Shown here: positions 7,850-16,649 of the stretch, piece after piece
Layout: the number at the start of each line of letters is the position of its first letter
Position numbering within the stretch: position 1 is the stretch's first letter
Program-made: the position numbers and the translations under genes
Source of the DNA: Parasedimentitalea psychrophila
GTDB lineage: Bacteria > Pseudomonadota > Alphaproteobacteria > Rhodobacterales > Rhodobacteraceae
Assembly: GCF_030285785.1 (NCBI RefSeq)
Contig: NZ_CP127247.1
Span: 1,573,501 to 1,637,500 of the forward strand
Direction: 5' to 3'
DNA length: 64,000 nucleotides
Notes under the pieces: generated by a model
What the model saw: the letters and a program-made list of their open reading frames with translations, nothing else
What the model was told of the DNA's origin: nothing
The model's database searches: none

Positions 7850-8014
7850 TTTGTCCTTACAATAGAGGGAAGGCCCCATCTTGACGCGGTCTTGACGGGT
7901 TCGCTTCATGGTCGCGGTCAGTTTACCAAGGTAGATTGATTTTCGCAGTTGTTGTTGTGGAAATCGGTGACGATTTATATTGCGGAGCGGCAAAATTTCG
8001 ATGAATTTCGGACC
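7850..8014. promoter_or_regulatory. Divergent promoter region of the catabolic operon and its Lrp regulator
   Basis: 165 bases between two divergent starts, so it should hold both promoters and the regulator's operator. I can point to the AAGGA ribosome-binding site of the lyase gene at its left edge, but not to a definite operator palindrome. Confidence 0.5.
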
Positions 8015-8464
8015 ATGGATGACAATGACCTGAAAATTCTCCGCCTGGTTCAGGGCAACGCCCGTTTGACCGCCGAAACCATTGGTCAGGATATAGGGCT
8101 GTCGCCAGCGGCGGTGCAAAAGCGGCTCAAGAAGCTGCGCGAGACCGGGGTGATTGAAAAGGAAATTGCGGTGTTGTCGCCAGCCAAGTTGGGGCGGGAG
8201 ATGACCATTCTCGTTGAGGTGATACTTGAGCGGGAAAACCGGGCGCATCTGGATAGCTTTAAGCGCAAGATGCGCAACGCGCCCTGCGTACAGCAATGTT
8301 ACTATACCACCGGAGAGGCGGATTTTATGTTGATCCTGGTGGTCCGTGATATCCAAGAGTACGAGGCGTTCACCCAGGCGTATTTCTTTGATGAATCCAA
8401 TATCAGCCGGTTCAAGACGTCGATTGTGATGGATCGGGTCAAGACGTCGCTGGATGTTCTGTGA
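8015..8464 (+). CDS. Lrp/AsnC family transcriptional regulator
   Basis: 149 residues from the ATG at 8015 (MDDNDLKIL), the usual Lrp start; the open frame extends upstream but with non-family sequence. An N-terminal winged helix-turn-helix (residues 5-50, IGLSPAAVQKRLKKLRETG) is followed by the RAM ligand-sensing domain with a GEADFMLILVV segment. Such regulators usually control the adjacent divergent operon in response to an amino-acid-like substrate, here the ammonia-lyase/M24/racemase operon. Similar regulators (AsnC/DoeX) accompany ectoine degradation genes. Confidence 0.9.
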   Translation: MDDNDLKILRLVQGNARLTAETIGQDIGLSPAAVQKRLKKLRETGVIEKEIAVLSPAKLGREMTILVEVILERENRAHLDSFKRKMRNAPCVQQCYYTTGEADFMLILVVRDIQEYEAFTQAYFFDESNISRFKTSIVMDRVKTSLDVL

Positions 8465-8668
8465 CCCCCGTTGACGCGTGGTTGATCCGGGACAGGGCGA
8501 AATCTCCGAAACCTCAAGCAACAGGTATCGGTTTCCTTAACGCTTTAGCGGGTGATTAATTCAAAATTTGGCAACTCTCTCATTGGGCGTGGAATTTCGG
8601 GCGACAATTGGGTGGAAAAGCCAATAATGCCCCCATTTACCTGCCTTAACTGCCGGCAAATTTATCTG

Positions 8669-8683
8669 TTAAGGCATGTTTAA
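8669..8683 (+). promoter_or_regulatory. CtrA-type binding box upstream of motB
   Basis: TTAA-N7-TTAA (TTAAGGCATGTTTAA) exactly matches the core CtrA consensus and lies 46 bases before the motB start. CtrA controls motility genes in Rhodobacterales. Occupancy is inferred from sequence only. Confidence 0.5.
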
Positions 8684-8729
8684 TGATCACACTGCTATCC
8701 CGGTATTGGGTAGAAAAAGGTGGTGGATC

Positions 8730-9566
8730 ATGAGCGCACAAAACGGTGTAGCGCCCATTATCATCAAGAGGAAAAAAGTCGTAAGTGGCGGTGGCCACCA
8801 CGGCGGTGCATGGAAAGTGGCTTATGCTGACTTTGTGACCGCGATGATGGCCTTCTTCATGTTGATGTGGCTTTTGAGTGCAACGACGGAAAAACAGCGA
8901 AAGGGTCTTGCGGACTACTTCTCGCCGACGATTCCAATCAGTCGGATATCTGGTGGTGGCAGTGGCGCTTTCAATGGCGACAGCATGTTCACTGAGGATG
9001 TCATGACGAAGAGCGGGGCCGGCGCATCAGACGCCAATCCGGTAGATGCGCAGCAGGCACGCGGAGAGACCGGGCTGGATCAACAGGCCAGAGAGCTGGC
9101 TGAAAACGAAGAGTTCAAGACCATCGAAGAGGCTCTTCAAGGGCGTGGCGGCGAAAGTATGGTCAGTATCGAGATGGCCAGGCACATTGTAACCCGCGTC
9201 ACTGACGAAGGGCTGATCATCGAGATGTTCGCCACCGAAAATGCGCCGTTGTTTGAAGAGGGCAAAGAAACGCCGACAGCGCTTTTGCGCGATCTGATGC
9301 GGATGGTGGCGCGGGTGACCGACGTGGTCAGCAACAACGTCGCGATAAGCGGGTTTATCCGGTCACACCCGGTTGTTCTGGCGAATAATCCGGTGTGGGA
9401 ACTGTCGAGCTCCCGGGCTGACGCCACGCGGCGTCTCCTCGAATCGGGTGGCATGAAACCGGCGCGAATTCATCGGGTGACCGGGCATGCGGATCGCAAT
9501 CTGTCGGTGTCAGACCCGATGGCAAAGCGAAACAACCGGGTCGAAATCATACTTTTACGACAGTAA
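8730..9566 (+). CDS. motB: Flagellar motor stator protein MotB
   Basis: 278 residues from the ATG at 8730 (MSAQNGVAP), preceded by a purine-rich AGG region; an upstream in-frame ATG (8676) would add residues unlike the family. The single membrane helix contains the proton-channel aspartate in YADFVTAMMAFFMLMWLL (near residue 40). The C-terminal OmpA-like peptidoglycan-binding domain includes VTGHADRNL and KRNNRVEI. It anchors the MotA/MotB stator to the cell wall. First gene of the block motB-flgE-flgK-flgL-flgI; motA is not in the window. Confidence 0.94.
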   Translation: MSAQNGVAPIIIKRKKVVSGGGHHGGAWKVAYADFVTAMMAFFMLMWLLSATTEKQRKGLADYFSPTIPISRISGGGSGAFNGDSMFTEDVMTKSGAGASDANPVDAQQARGETGLDQQARELAENEEFKTIEEALQGRGGESMVSIEMARHIVTRVTDEGLIIEMFATENAPLFEEGKETPTALLRDLMRMVARVTDVVSNNVAISGFIRSHPVVLANNPVWELSSSRADATRRLLESGGMKPARIHRVTGHADRNLSVSDPMAKRNNRVEIILLRQ

Positions 9567-9576
9567 AACAAAGAAT

Positions 9577-9618
9577 GGGCGGCTAAGAGATAGATCGAAT
9601 TTTATCTGTTATCCGCCC
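9577..9618. repeat. Nested inverted repeat after motB
   Basis: Outer arms GGGCGG (9577-9582) and CCGCCC (9613-9618) enclose a second complementary pair (AGATA.../TATCT). It lies 10 bases after the motB stop. It lacks a T-tract, so it may attenuate transcription or stabilise mRNA rather than terminate. Confidence 0.45.
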
Positions 9619-9682
9619 GTTAATGGCCGATGCGGTACCTGTAGCGTCAAGAATGATTTGATGCAGCAGAAAGGCGTATCTT

Positions 9683-10984
9683 ATGACTTTATCTTCCTCG
9701 CTGAATGCCGGCGTAGCCGGGCTTTCCGCGAATGCCAGCCGCCTGGCCTCGATCTCCGACAACATCGCAAATTCGTCGACCGCTGGTTATAAGCGGGTGC
9801 AGACCGATTTTCACTCCATGGTGATTTCGACGAATGGCGGCACTTATACTGCTGGTGGGGTAGCAACCACCACCACACGCATGATCGACGAGCGTGGGTC
9901 GTTGATATCCACCAGTAATTCGACGGATCTGGCGGTCCGTGGCCGTGGCATGTTGCCGGTGGCCTCGCTCACGGACGTTGAGGCCGATAACGTTGGTCTG
10001 AACATGATGCTGACAACCACGGGGTCTTTCAGCACCAACGCAGATGGCATGCTGACAACTGAAACTGGCCTGGTCCTGTTGGGTTGGCCTGCGCTACCCG
10101 ATGGAACCATTCCCTCCTATTCTCGGGGCAGTTCTTCTAGTCTGGAAGCAATTCAGTTCAACACGACCCAGTTGACTGGCGAACCGACCACTTCGGTTGA
10201 TCTGGGTGTCAACCTGCCTGCGGCGTCGACCATTTCCGGGGCGGCCGGCGACATCGAAAACTTGCCGATTGAATATTACGACAACCTTGGAAATTCTGAG
10301 AATATCCAAGTGGAATTTACCCCTACTGTACCTGGTGCTGGCTCATCCAATGAATGGACAATGGTACTGACAGATTCCGCCTCTGGGGGCGCGGTTATTG
10401 GCGAATACACTTTAACATTCACGGATAGCCGCACAGCGGGTGGTGCGCTGGCCTCGGTTGCCATGGTTTCAGGTGGCGCCTATGATGCCGCGACTGGATC
10501 GGTGATTGTCAATGTCGCCGGTGGCCCGATCGAGGTCAATGTCGGTGAACTGGGCAGCAGTGCTGGCCTCACTCAGCTTGCAGATGACTTTAACATGTCA
10601 GGCGTCACCAAAGACGGGTCACCTGTCGGTACATTCACTGGTGTCGAAGTCGGCATAGATGGCATGGTCACGGCCAGTTATGATAACGGTGCGACCCGCG
10701 TCGTTTACCAGGTTCCCTTGGTTGACATGGCGAACCCCAATGGAATGATTGCGTTGGATTCGCAGACTTATATGCCCTCGGATACGAGCGGTGCAATTTA
10801 TCTGTGGGATGCAGGTGACGGCCCGACCGGCGATGTTGTGGGCTATGCCCGTGAGGAATCCACGACGGATGTAGCAACCGAGTTGACCAATATGATCCAG
10901 ACTCAGCGGGCCTATTCGTCAAGTGCCAAAATCATCCAAACCGTGGATGAGATGTTGCAGGAAACAACCAACATCAAGCGCTAA
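9683..10984 (+). CDS. flgE: Flagellar hook protein FlgE
   Basis: 433 residues. The N-terminal rod/hook signature (LNAGVAGLSANASRLASISD with IANSSTAGYKR) and the C-terminal coiled segment ending TNMIQTQRAYSSSAKIIQ and VDEMLQETTNIKR are the paired D0 helices of flagellar axial proteins; the middle is the variable hook domain. FlgE polymerises into the hook outside the cell and is exported without a cleaved signal peptide. The gap to flgK is 42 bases, so it is probably cotranscribed. Confidence 0.93.
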   Translation: MTLSSSLNAGVAGLSANASRLASISDNIANSSTAGYKRVQTDFHSMVISTNGGTYTAGGVATTTTRMIDERGSLISTSNSTDLAVRGRGMLPVASLTDVEADNVGLNMMLTTTGSFSTNADGMLTTETGLVLLGWPALPDGTIPSYSRGSSSSLEAIQFNTTQLTGEPTTSVDLGVNLPAASTISGAAGDIENLPIEYYDNLGNSENIQVEFTPTVPGAGSSNEWTMVLTDSASGGAVIGEYTLTFTDSRTAGGALASVAMVSGGAYDAATGSVIVNVAGGPIEVNVGELGSSAGLTQLADDFNMSGVTKDGSPVGTFTGVEVGIDGMVTASYDNGATRVVYQVPLVDMANPNGMIALDSQTYMPSDTSGAIYLWDAGDGPTGDVVGYAREESTTDVATELTNMIQTQRAYSSSAKIIQTVDEMLQETTNIKR

Positions 10985-11026
10985 TAGCCTGATATTTAAC
11001 GATCTGGATTTATAGAAAGGCTTACC

Positions 11027-12472
11027 ATGTCTCTCACCTCCGCCTTCAATACCGCTATGACCGGCTTGACCGCAGCCGGCTACGCGTCGTCAGTGGTATC
11101 GGAAAACCTGGCCAACGCACTGACCCCAGGCTACGCAAAACGCACTCTGACACTTACCAGCAATGCGTCCACCGTTGGCGTCCAGATCGTTGGTATCAAT
11201 CGAAATATCGACCCGGCGATTCAATCGAGTCGCCGGAGCACTGAGGCAGAACTGGGCAACACTCAGGTGAAGTCTGACTTCTACACCAAAATGTCAGCCT
11301 TGATCGGCACTGTCTCTGATCCTTTTTCGATCACTGCCCGGCTGACCAATTTTGAAAGCAGCCTGATCGAAGCCGTTTCGCGCCCGGATTCCGGGCCACG
11401 GCTCAACGATCTCTCCCTGCAGGCAGAGGCCCTTTCGGAAACTATTTCCCTGGCGGCTGAAGGATTGCGCGACACTCGAACGGCTGCTGAGCGATCAATT
11501 GATACCCAGGTGGATATCGTCAATCAGGCATTGAAAGACGTTGAGAAACTGAATGCCCGCATCATGGTGTCACAGGCTGGCGGCATGGATACTGCTGCAC
11601 TGCAGGATCAGCGAGCGCAGGTGCTTGACGCAATCAACGAGATCATTCCGGTCAATGTGATTCAGCGAGATAACGGCCAGGTCGCATTGTTCTCCGAAGG
11701 GGGGGCCATTCTGCTGGATGGCAAAGCGGCTGAGCTGAGCTTTGACAGCGTGCCCGATACGATGCCACATATGACGCAGGACAATGGGTTGTTGTCCGGT
11801 CTGCAGATCAACGGCATCCCGATTGATACGGGGCCAGGCGGGGCCATCAAAGGCGGCTCTCTGGCCGCACATTTTGAGGTTCGTGACACCATTTCAGTTG
11901 AGGCTCAGGACGACCTTGATGCGATGGCAGCCGATCTTATCCAACGGTTCCAGGATACCTCTCTGGACGCCACCCTGGGGGCCACTGATCCTGGCTTGTT
12001 CACGGATGCCGGGAACTATTTTGATCCCGCAAATACAGTTGGAATCGCCAATCGTCTGGTGCTGAATGAAACCGTATCTATGGATGGTGACGGTGAAACC
12101 TGGCGGCTGCGGGATGGTTTGAATGCTGCGGCGCCCGGCAACGCCGGCGACGCCAGCCTGTTGCAGGGCTACACGGATGCGCTTGCAACCATGCGCAACG
12201 TTTCGTCTGCCGGTCTGGGGTCTACGACCGTTACGGCGGCAGGGCTGAGCGCCAACCTGTTGTCGCATTTCAGCCAAACTGGCATTGCTGCTGATCAGGC
12301 GCTCAGCTTTGCATCGGCCAGTTACGCTGCGATGAACCAAATGGAATTGGCTCAGGCTGTGGACACCGATCAAGAGTTGCAAAACCTCATGTTGATCGAA
12401 CAGGCCTATGCCGCCAATGCCAAGGTGATGACGGTCGTCGATGAACTCATGAATACCCTTTTGAGGATATAA
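11027..12472 (+). CDS. flgK: Flagellar hook-associated protein FlgK (HAP1)
   Basis: 481 residues. The N-terminal axial-protein segment (FNTAMTGLTAAGYASSVVSE, NLANALTPGYAKR) and C-terminal segment (DQELQNLMLIEQAYAANAKV) match HAP1 proteins. It joins the hook to the filament with FlgL. It lies between flgE and flgL and is preceded by an AGAAAGG ribosome-binding site; flgL begins 3 bases after its stop. Confidence 0.92.
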   Translation: MSLTSAFNTAMTGLTAAGYASSVVSENLANALTPGYAKRTLTLTSNASTVGVQIVGINRNIDPAIQSSRRSTEAELGNTQVKSDFYTKMSALIGTVSDPFSITARLTNFESSLIEAVSRPDSGPRLNDLSLQAEALSETISLAAEGLRDTRTAAERSIDTQVDIVNQALKDVEKLNARIMVSQAGGMDTAALQDQRAQVLDAINEIIPVNVIQRDNGQVALFSEGGAILLDGKAAELSFDSVPDTMPHMTQDNGLLSGLQINGIPIDTGPGGAIKGGSLAAHFEVRDTISVEAQDDLDAMAADLIQRFQDTSLDATLGATDPGLFTDAGNYFDPANTVGIANRLVLNETVSMDGDGETWRLRDGLNAAAPGNAGDASLLQGYTDALATMRNVSSAGLGSTTVTAAGLSANLLSHFSQTGIAADQALSFASASYAAMNQMELAQAVDTDQELQNLMLIEQAYAANAKVMTVVDELMNTLLRI

Positions 12473-12475
12473 TAG

Positions 12476-13480
12476 ATGAATATCACGTCTTTTGGAGACA
12501 TGGCACATAGTGTTTTTCTGCGCAGCCGTACCGCTGAACTGAAAGAAAGCTTGGCCACATTAACAGTAGAGCTGAGCACCGGCCAAGCCTCAGATCTAAG
12601 CAAGACGCTTGGCGGTGACTTTACCTATCTGCTGGATATCGATCGCAACTTATCGCGCCTGGAATCATTTGAGGTCGCCACAACAGAATCCGGTTTGTTC
12701 GCCTCATCAGCTCAAATGTTGATTGCCAAAATCGACGATAACGCAAGTTCTCTCAGCACTGACATTCTGGCCACAACCGGTACCACCAGCGAAAACAATA
12801 CCAATCTGTTGTCCAGTCAATCGCGGCTTTATCTCGAAGAAACAATCCGATCTCTGAACGGGCAAGTTGCCGGGCGCAGCCTGTTTGCCGGAACCGCGAC
12901 CACCAGTGTGCCACTGGCGGATGTTGACACGCTGATGTCGACACTGGTGACAGAGGTTTCAGGTCTGACCACCGCTGCAGACATTACCCAGGCGGTGAAG
13001 GATTGGTTCGCCGATCCGACCGGGTTTGATACGGTGATGTATCAAGGCTCCACGACCTCGATGGGTGCGGTCAATATCGGTCCCAATGAGCAGGTCAATA
13101 TTGCGCTGCGGGCGGACGACGAGAACTTCAAGCAGGCCATGCAGAGCTTTGCCATCGGCGCTTTGGCAACGGAGGCTGGCCTGACTCTCTCGACAAAAAT
13201 TAAAAGCGATCTGATATCAGGCACGGGCAACGAGTTGTTAAGTACGCGCAACCGGATGATCAGCGTGCAGGCGGATCTTGGCTTTACAGAAGCCCGGATC
13301 GAAGAGGCCGCGGTGCGAAATGCGGCTGCCGCCACCAGCCTGAGCCTGACGCGGAACGAGCTGACCCAGGCTGATCCGTTTGAAACCGCAACCCGTTTGG
13401 AGGAAACGCAATTCCAGTTGGAAGCCCTGTACACAGTGACCGCGCGTTCTTCCCAACTGTCTTTGTTGAAATACATATGA
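12476..13480 (+). CDS. flgL: Flagellar hook-associated protein FlgL (HAP3)
   Basis: 334 residues. Flagellin-like N-terminal helix (LKESLATLTVELSTGQASDL) and C-terminal helix (ATRLEETQFQLEALYTVTAR), with a short divergent centre, as in HAP3. It is the last junction protein before the filament. It starts 3 bases after flgK, and its TGA overlaps the flgI start (ATGA), so the genes are translationally coupled. Confidence 0.9.
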   Translation: MNITSFGDMAHSVFLRSRTAELKESLATLTVELSTGQASDLSKTLGGDFTYLLDIDRNLSRLESFEVATTESGLFASSAQMLIAKIDDNASSLSTDILATTGTTSENNTNLLSSQSRLYLEETIRSLNGQVAGRSLFAGTATTSVPLADVDTLMSTLVTEVSGLTTAADITQAVKDWFADPTGFDTVMYQGSTTSMGAVNIGPNEQVNIALRADDENFKQAMQSFAIGALATEAGLTLSTKIKSDLISGTGNELLSTRNRMISVQADLGFTEARIEEAAVRNAAAATSLSLTRNELTQADPFETATRLEETQFQLEALYTVTARSSQLSLLKYI

Positions 13481-14580
13481 TGACATATATTCGTATTCTA
13501 CTGACCTGCCTGATGCTTCCGACGATGCTGCAGGCCTCCGCAATCCGATTGAAGGATCTGGTGGAGTTCGACGGGGTGCGCGGCAATGACCTGGTCGGAT
13601 ATGGTCTGGTGGTCGGGCTGAACGGGACCGGAGATGGCTTGCGCAACTCGCCCTTTACCGAAGAAATCATGTCCAACATTCTGGAACGGCTTGGTGTCAA
13701 CGTAACCGGTGAACAGTTTCGACCCAAAAACGTCGCAGCGGTTTTTGTGACCGCCAGCCTGCCACCTTTTGCACGGGTTGGCGCACAGATTGACGTGACA
13801 GTTTCGGCCATTGGGGATTCCAAAAGCTTGCTGGGTGGTACCCTGATCATGACGCCGATGAATGCGGCCGATGGGCAGATCTACGCGGTGGCCCAGGGCA
13901 CTATTCTGGCCGGCGGGGCTGTCGCCGAAGGAGACGGGGCCTCGGTTACCCAAGGGGTTCCGACCTCGGGTGGTATTCCATCAGGCGCCCGCGTCGAACG
14001 CGAAATCGAATTCGACCTGACGTCGCTCACCACAATGCGACTGGGGTTGCGTGATCCTGATTTCACCACTGCCGGGCGAATTGAACAGGCCATTAACCGA
14101 GAATTCAACTCAGACGTGGCGCTGATGCGCGATTCCGGAACGGTCGAAATTGACGTTACACGCACCAATACCCGGTCAACCGCTCATGCCATTGGCCGGA
14201 TCGAGAACATCCTGATTGAACCCGAGCGCAAAGCACGGGTGGTGGTGGATCAACGGTCAGGGACGATTGTTATGGGCAGTGATGTTCGTATTTCCCGGGT
14301 GGCTGTGGCGCAGGGCAACCTGACGCTTCGGATCGAAGAATCGCCACTGGTGGTGCAGCCCAATCCCTTTTCGGATGGTGAAACCGTGGTGGTCCCACGC
14401 ACTGGGGTGTCGATCGACGAAGAAGAGGGCATTCAATTGGCCGAAGTGCCCGAGACCGCCTCGCTATCCGAAGTTGTGGCCGGTCTGAATGCACTGGGCG
14501 TATCGCCGCGTGATATGATTGATATTCTCAAGAGCCTGAAGGCTGCAGGCGCGCTGCATGCCGAGTTTATCGTCCGCTGA
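13477..14580 (+). CDS. flgI: Flagellar P-ring protein FlgI
   Basis: 367 residues, usual for FlgI. A signal peptide (residues 1-21, ending LQASA) is followed by the strongly conserved IRLKDLVEFDGVRGNDLVGY and GLVVGLNGTGDGL. The C-terminus has the LSEVVAGLNALGVSPRDMI and FIVR ending of the family. It forms the periplasmic P ring around the rod. Last gene of the block; a strong terminator follows. Confidence 0.97.
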   Translation: MMTYIRILLTCLMLPTMLQASAIRLKDLVEFDGVRGNDLVGYGLVVGLNGTGDGLRNSPFTEEIMSNILERLGVNVTGEQFRPKNVAAVFVTASLPPFARVGAQIDVTVSAIGDSKSLLGGTLIMTPMNAADGQIYAVAQGTILAGGAVAEGDGASVTQGVPTSGGIPSGARVEREIEFDLTSLTTMRLGLRDPDFTTAGRIEQAINREFNSDVALMRDSGTVEIDVTRTNTRSTAHAIGRIENILIEPERKARVVVDQRSGTIVMGSDVRISRVAVAQGNLTLRIEESPLVVQPNPFSDGETVVVPRTGVSIDEEEGIQLAEVPETASLSEVVAGLNALGVSPRDMIDILKSLKAAGALHAEFIVR

Positions 14581-14605
14581 CGCAGATCACATCGAACGCT
14601 ATAAA

Positions 14606-14638
14606 CCCCGGCCTTCAAAACGACGGCCGGGGATTTTT
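14606..14638 (+). terminator. Rho-independent terminator after flgI
   Basis: GC-rich 8-bp stem CCCCGGCC (14606-14613) and GGCCGGGG (14625-14632), an 11-base loop, then ATTTTTGTT. It begins 26 bases after the flgI stop and ends the flagellar block. Confidence 0.88.
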
Positions 14639-14881
14639 GTTGCCCTGATCCATCGCCCCGGCGCAGAACAAGCCCAGATTGAAAAGCGATACTGGCGGCG
14701 GCGGCCAAGTTTGGAGGTCCTGCCTCAACTTGGCGGCCGTGGATGGTGATGAAACTCACGCGGCGCAAGGCGCGATGGGAAGCCCCCCTAAAGTTTGTGC
14801 TGATGGATTCAGTCGGTCAGCGCAGCACAGAGTAAATATCAAAGTATTTGGGAGACTGTGTTGATGCAAAAACCGCTACCA
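14639..14881. other. Non-coding flank of the IS nest with imperfect hairpin
   Basis: No coding frame is convincing. An imperfect inverted repeat around 14702-14738 (CGGCCAAGTTTGGAGG against CCTCAACTTGGCGGCCG) could be a structured remnant. The left terminal repeat of the outer IS30-type element should lie here, but I cannot define it. Confidence 0.35.
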
Positions 14882-15080
14882 ATGGACGATCAGAAGAAGT
14901 CGATCATTTGGCTTGACTAGGAAAGTGGCGCGCCGATGGCCGATATTGCACGCGCGATCGAGAAGCCAACAGCGACAGGTTTTTCATATTTGCAATATCA
15001 TGGCGGTATTCAACCTCGCCGCCGGCAAAGGCGCCGTCGCACGCTGGGTTTAGAAGAGCGTTGTGAGCGATATGTGAAGT
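14882..15080 (+). pseudogene. IS30-A transposase, N-terminal piece
   Basis: Begins MDDQKKSIIWLD, has an in-frame TAG at 14918, then continues with MADIARAIEKP, YHGGIQPRRRQRRRR and TLGLEERCERYVK, the N-terminal pattern of this IS30 subgroup. It is cut at 15080, exactly where the intact IS30-B begins, and the frame resumes after 16160. Confidence 0.65.
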
Positions 15081-16160
15081 GCGACTCTTGTTGAGCTCAG
15101 GGTAGGGGGCTCATCGCATTTCCTCCAATATCTTTTCGCGGAAGACTTCGGCCGGCGTTTTCCATCCAAGGCATTTGCGGGGTGTGTTGTTGAGGCGGTC
15201 ACTAATTTCCTTGATGTCGTGGTCAGACATTGACCGGATGTCACGCTTCCGCGGCAACCAGCGCCTGGCTCGTCGATTGGTGTTCTCGACTGTGCCTTTC
15301 TGCCAGGGTGAAGATGGATCACAAAACCACGTCAGGGTCCCGATCTCGGCTTGCAGATGCGGCCAGGAAACAAACTCGGTTCCGCGATCAAAGGTGATGG
15401 ATTTACGGGCCATGAAGGGCAGATCTCTGATCGCCTTGATGATCTTGCCCATGACCGGTTTTGTGCGCTTGCTTGGATTCTTCAGCAGCACCGTGAAACG
15501 GCTCACGCGTTCAACCAGAGTAGTAACGTTCGTCTGCCCAAGCTTCTGTTTGAACAGGATCAAGTCTGCTTCCCAGTGGCCAAATTGACGCCGGTGGGCC
15601 ACATCATCCGGGCGAAACAAGATGCTGACATCGCGGTTAAATTTCGGGAGTAGGTGCTTTCTGGCGCGCCGCGGTGTACGTGATTTGCGGTGTGTTGGAA
15701 GATACCACCACAGCTCTTTGTTCAGGCCTTCCTTTGAGTAGATGTAGCGATAGATTGTCTCTTGGCAGACCCGCAGTGCTGCGTTGTCGTAAATCATGCG
15801 GTTGCCGATCTGCTCAGGTGTCCAACCGTTTTTGAGACGTTCGACCACGTACTTACGTAATGCCCGATGCTTGATCAGTTTACGTTCTCGCGCACGCCGC
15901 CCGGACGCCACCAACTGGGCAGCAGCACCGTAGTACCCATCACACTTCGGCATACACGGGTCAGAGAAATGGTTGCGCTTCAGCTCTCGAAATATCGTAG
16001 ATCGACAACGCTTCAAAACACGTGCCATCTCGTCAACAGGGACCTTTGCGTGTCTCCAGCGTTCTATTCTGCGTCGTTCTGTGATACTAAGTTGGCTATA
16101 AACGGTTCCCATGCCGATTCCTCTTGTTAGATAAACTACTGTTTTCTAACAAGAGTCGCA
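15081..16160 (-). mobile_element. Intact IS30-family insertion sequence (IS30-B)
   Basis: 1080 bp, ended by 12-bp perfect inverted repeats (GCGACTCTTGTT at 15081-15092 and its complement at 16149-16160) and flanked by a 3-bp target duplication AGT (15078-15080 and 16161-16163). It holds one full-length transposase gene. The clean ends and intact gene indicate a recent insertion into the older IS30-A remnant. Length, repeats and duplication size fit the IS30 family. Confidence 0.85.
15111..16112 (-). CDS. IS30 family transposase
   Basis: 333 residues, full length. N-terminal helix-turn-helix (YSQLSITERRRIERW and VLKRCRSTIFRELKRN), followed by the DDE catalytic core: Asp in GHWEADLILF, Asp in TFDRGTEFV and Glu in WQKGTVENTNR, the characteristic IS30 spacing. 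No stop or frameshift. It catalyses cut/copy of its own element and is probably active. Confidence 0.95.
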   Translation of the reverse strand: MGTVYSQLSITERRRIERWRHAKVPVDEMARVLKRCRSTIFRELKRNHFSDPCMPKCDGYYGAAAQLVASGRRARERKLIKHRALRKYVVERLKNGWTPEQIGNRMIYDNAALRVCQETIYRYIYSKEGLNKELWWYLPTHRKSRTPRRARKHLLPKFNRDVSILFRPDDVAHRRQFGHWEADLILFKQKLGQTNVTTLVERVSRFTVLLKNPSKRTKPVMGKIIKAIRDLPFMARKSITFDRGTEFVSWPHLQAEIGTLTWFCDPSSPWQKGTVENTNRRARRWLPRKRDIRSMSDHDIKEISDRLNNTPRKCLGWKTPAEVFREKILEEMR

Positions 16161-16161
16161 G

Positions 16162-16631
16162 TTGGGGGTAGCGCGCACCGTGAATAAATTTCTCGGCGTA
16201 TAACGCGAGGGCATAGTCTCCGATTTAGGGCGGATGCATTATACCGTAACCCTTCGACCATTTGCCGCGAGATCAACAAAAACGGCAGTCGCCGCAGAGA
16301 CCCTGTGACTGTGGCTGATAAAGCAGCTTGGAAGCGGGCCAAGAGACCCAGGCCGTTTCTGTTCGGACAAAATGCGGAGCTGAAGGACCTCGTTGATGCC
16401 AAACTTTGCGATGATTGGTCGCCCGAACAAATCTCAGGTTGGCTTAAGCTGACATACCCTGGTGATGAAGGCCTGCGCGTGTCGCATGAAATGATCTAAT
16501 TTATTCAAACGCGCGGCCTGCTGCGTAAGGAGCTACGCAACCACGTAAGAAGCAGGCGTAAATTTAGGCGTGCAAGAGGCCATAAACCCGGGTCAGGTCA
16601 GCAAATCGTTGGAGGGATATCCATTCGAGAC
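16162..16631 (+). pseudogene. IS30-A transposase, central piece
   Basis: Reads RITRGHSLRFRADALYRN, PSTICREINKNGSRRRD, KAAWKRAKRPRPFLFGQ and DDWSPEQISGWLKLTYPG, an IS30 transposase from the DNA-binding region towards the catalytic core, with a stop at 16498-16500 and then LRKELRNHVRSRRKF. The reading stops at about 16631, where IS481 sequence on the other strand begins. Inactive. Confidence 0.7.
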
Positions 16632-16649
16632 GGCCAGAAAGCCTATAGG

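Noticed and set aside
7850-8521. Upstream extension of the ammonia-lyase reading frame to 621 codons
   Set aside because: The extra part is antisense to the Lrp regulator, has no family resemblance, and the ATG at 7849 has a good ribosome-binding site.
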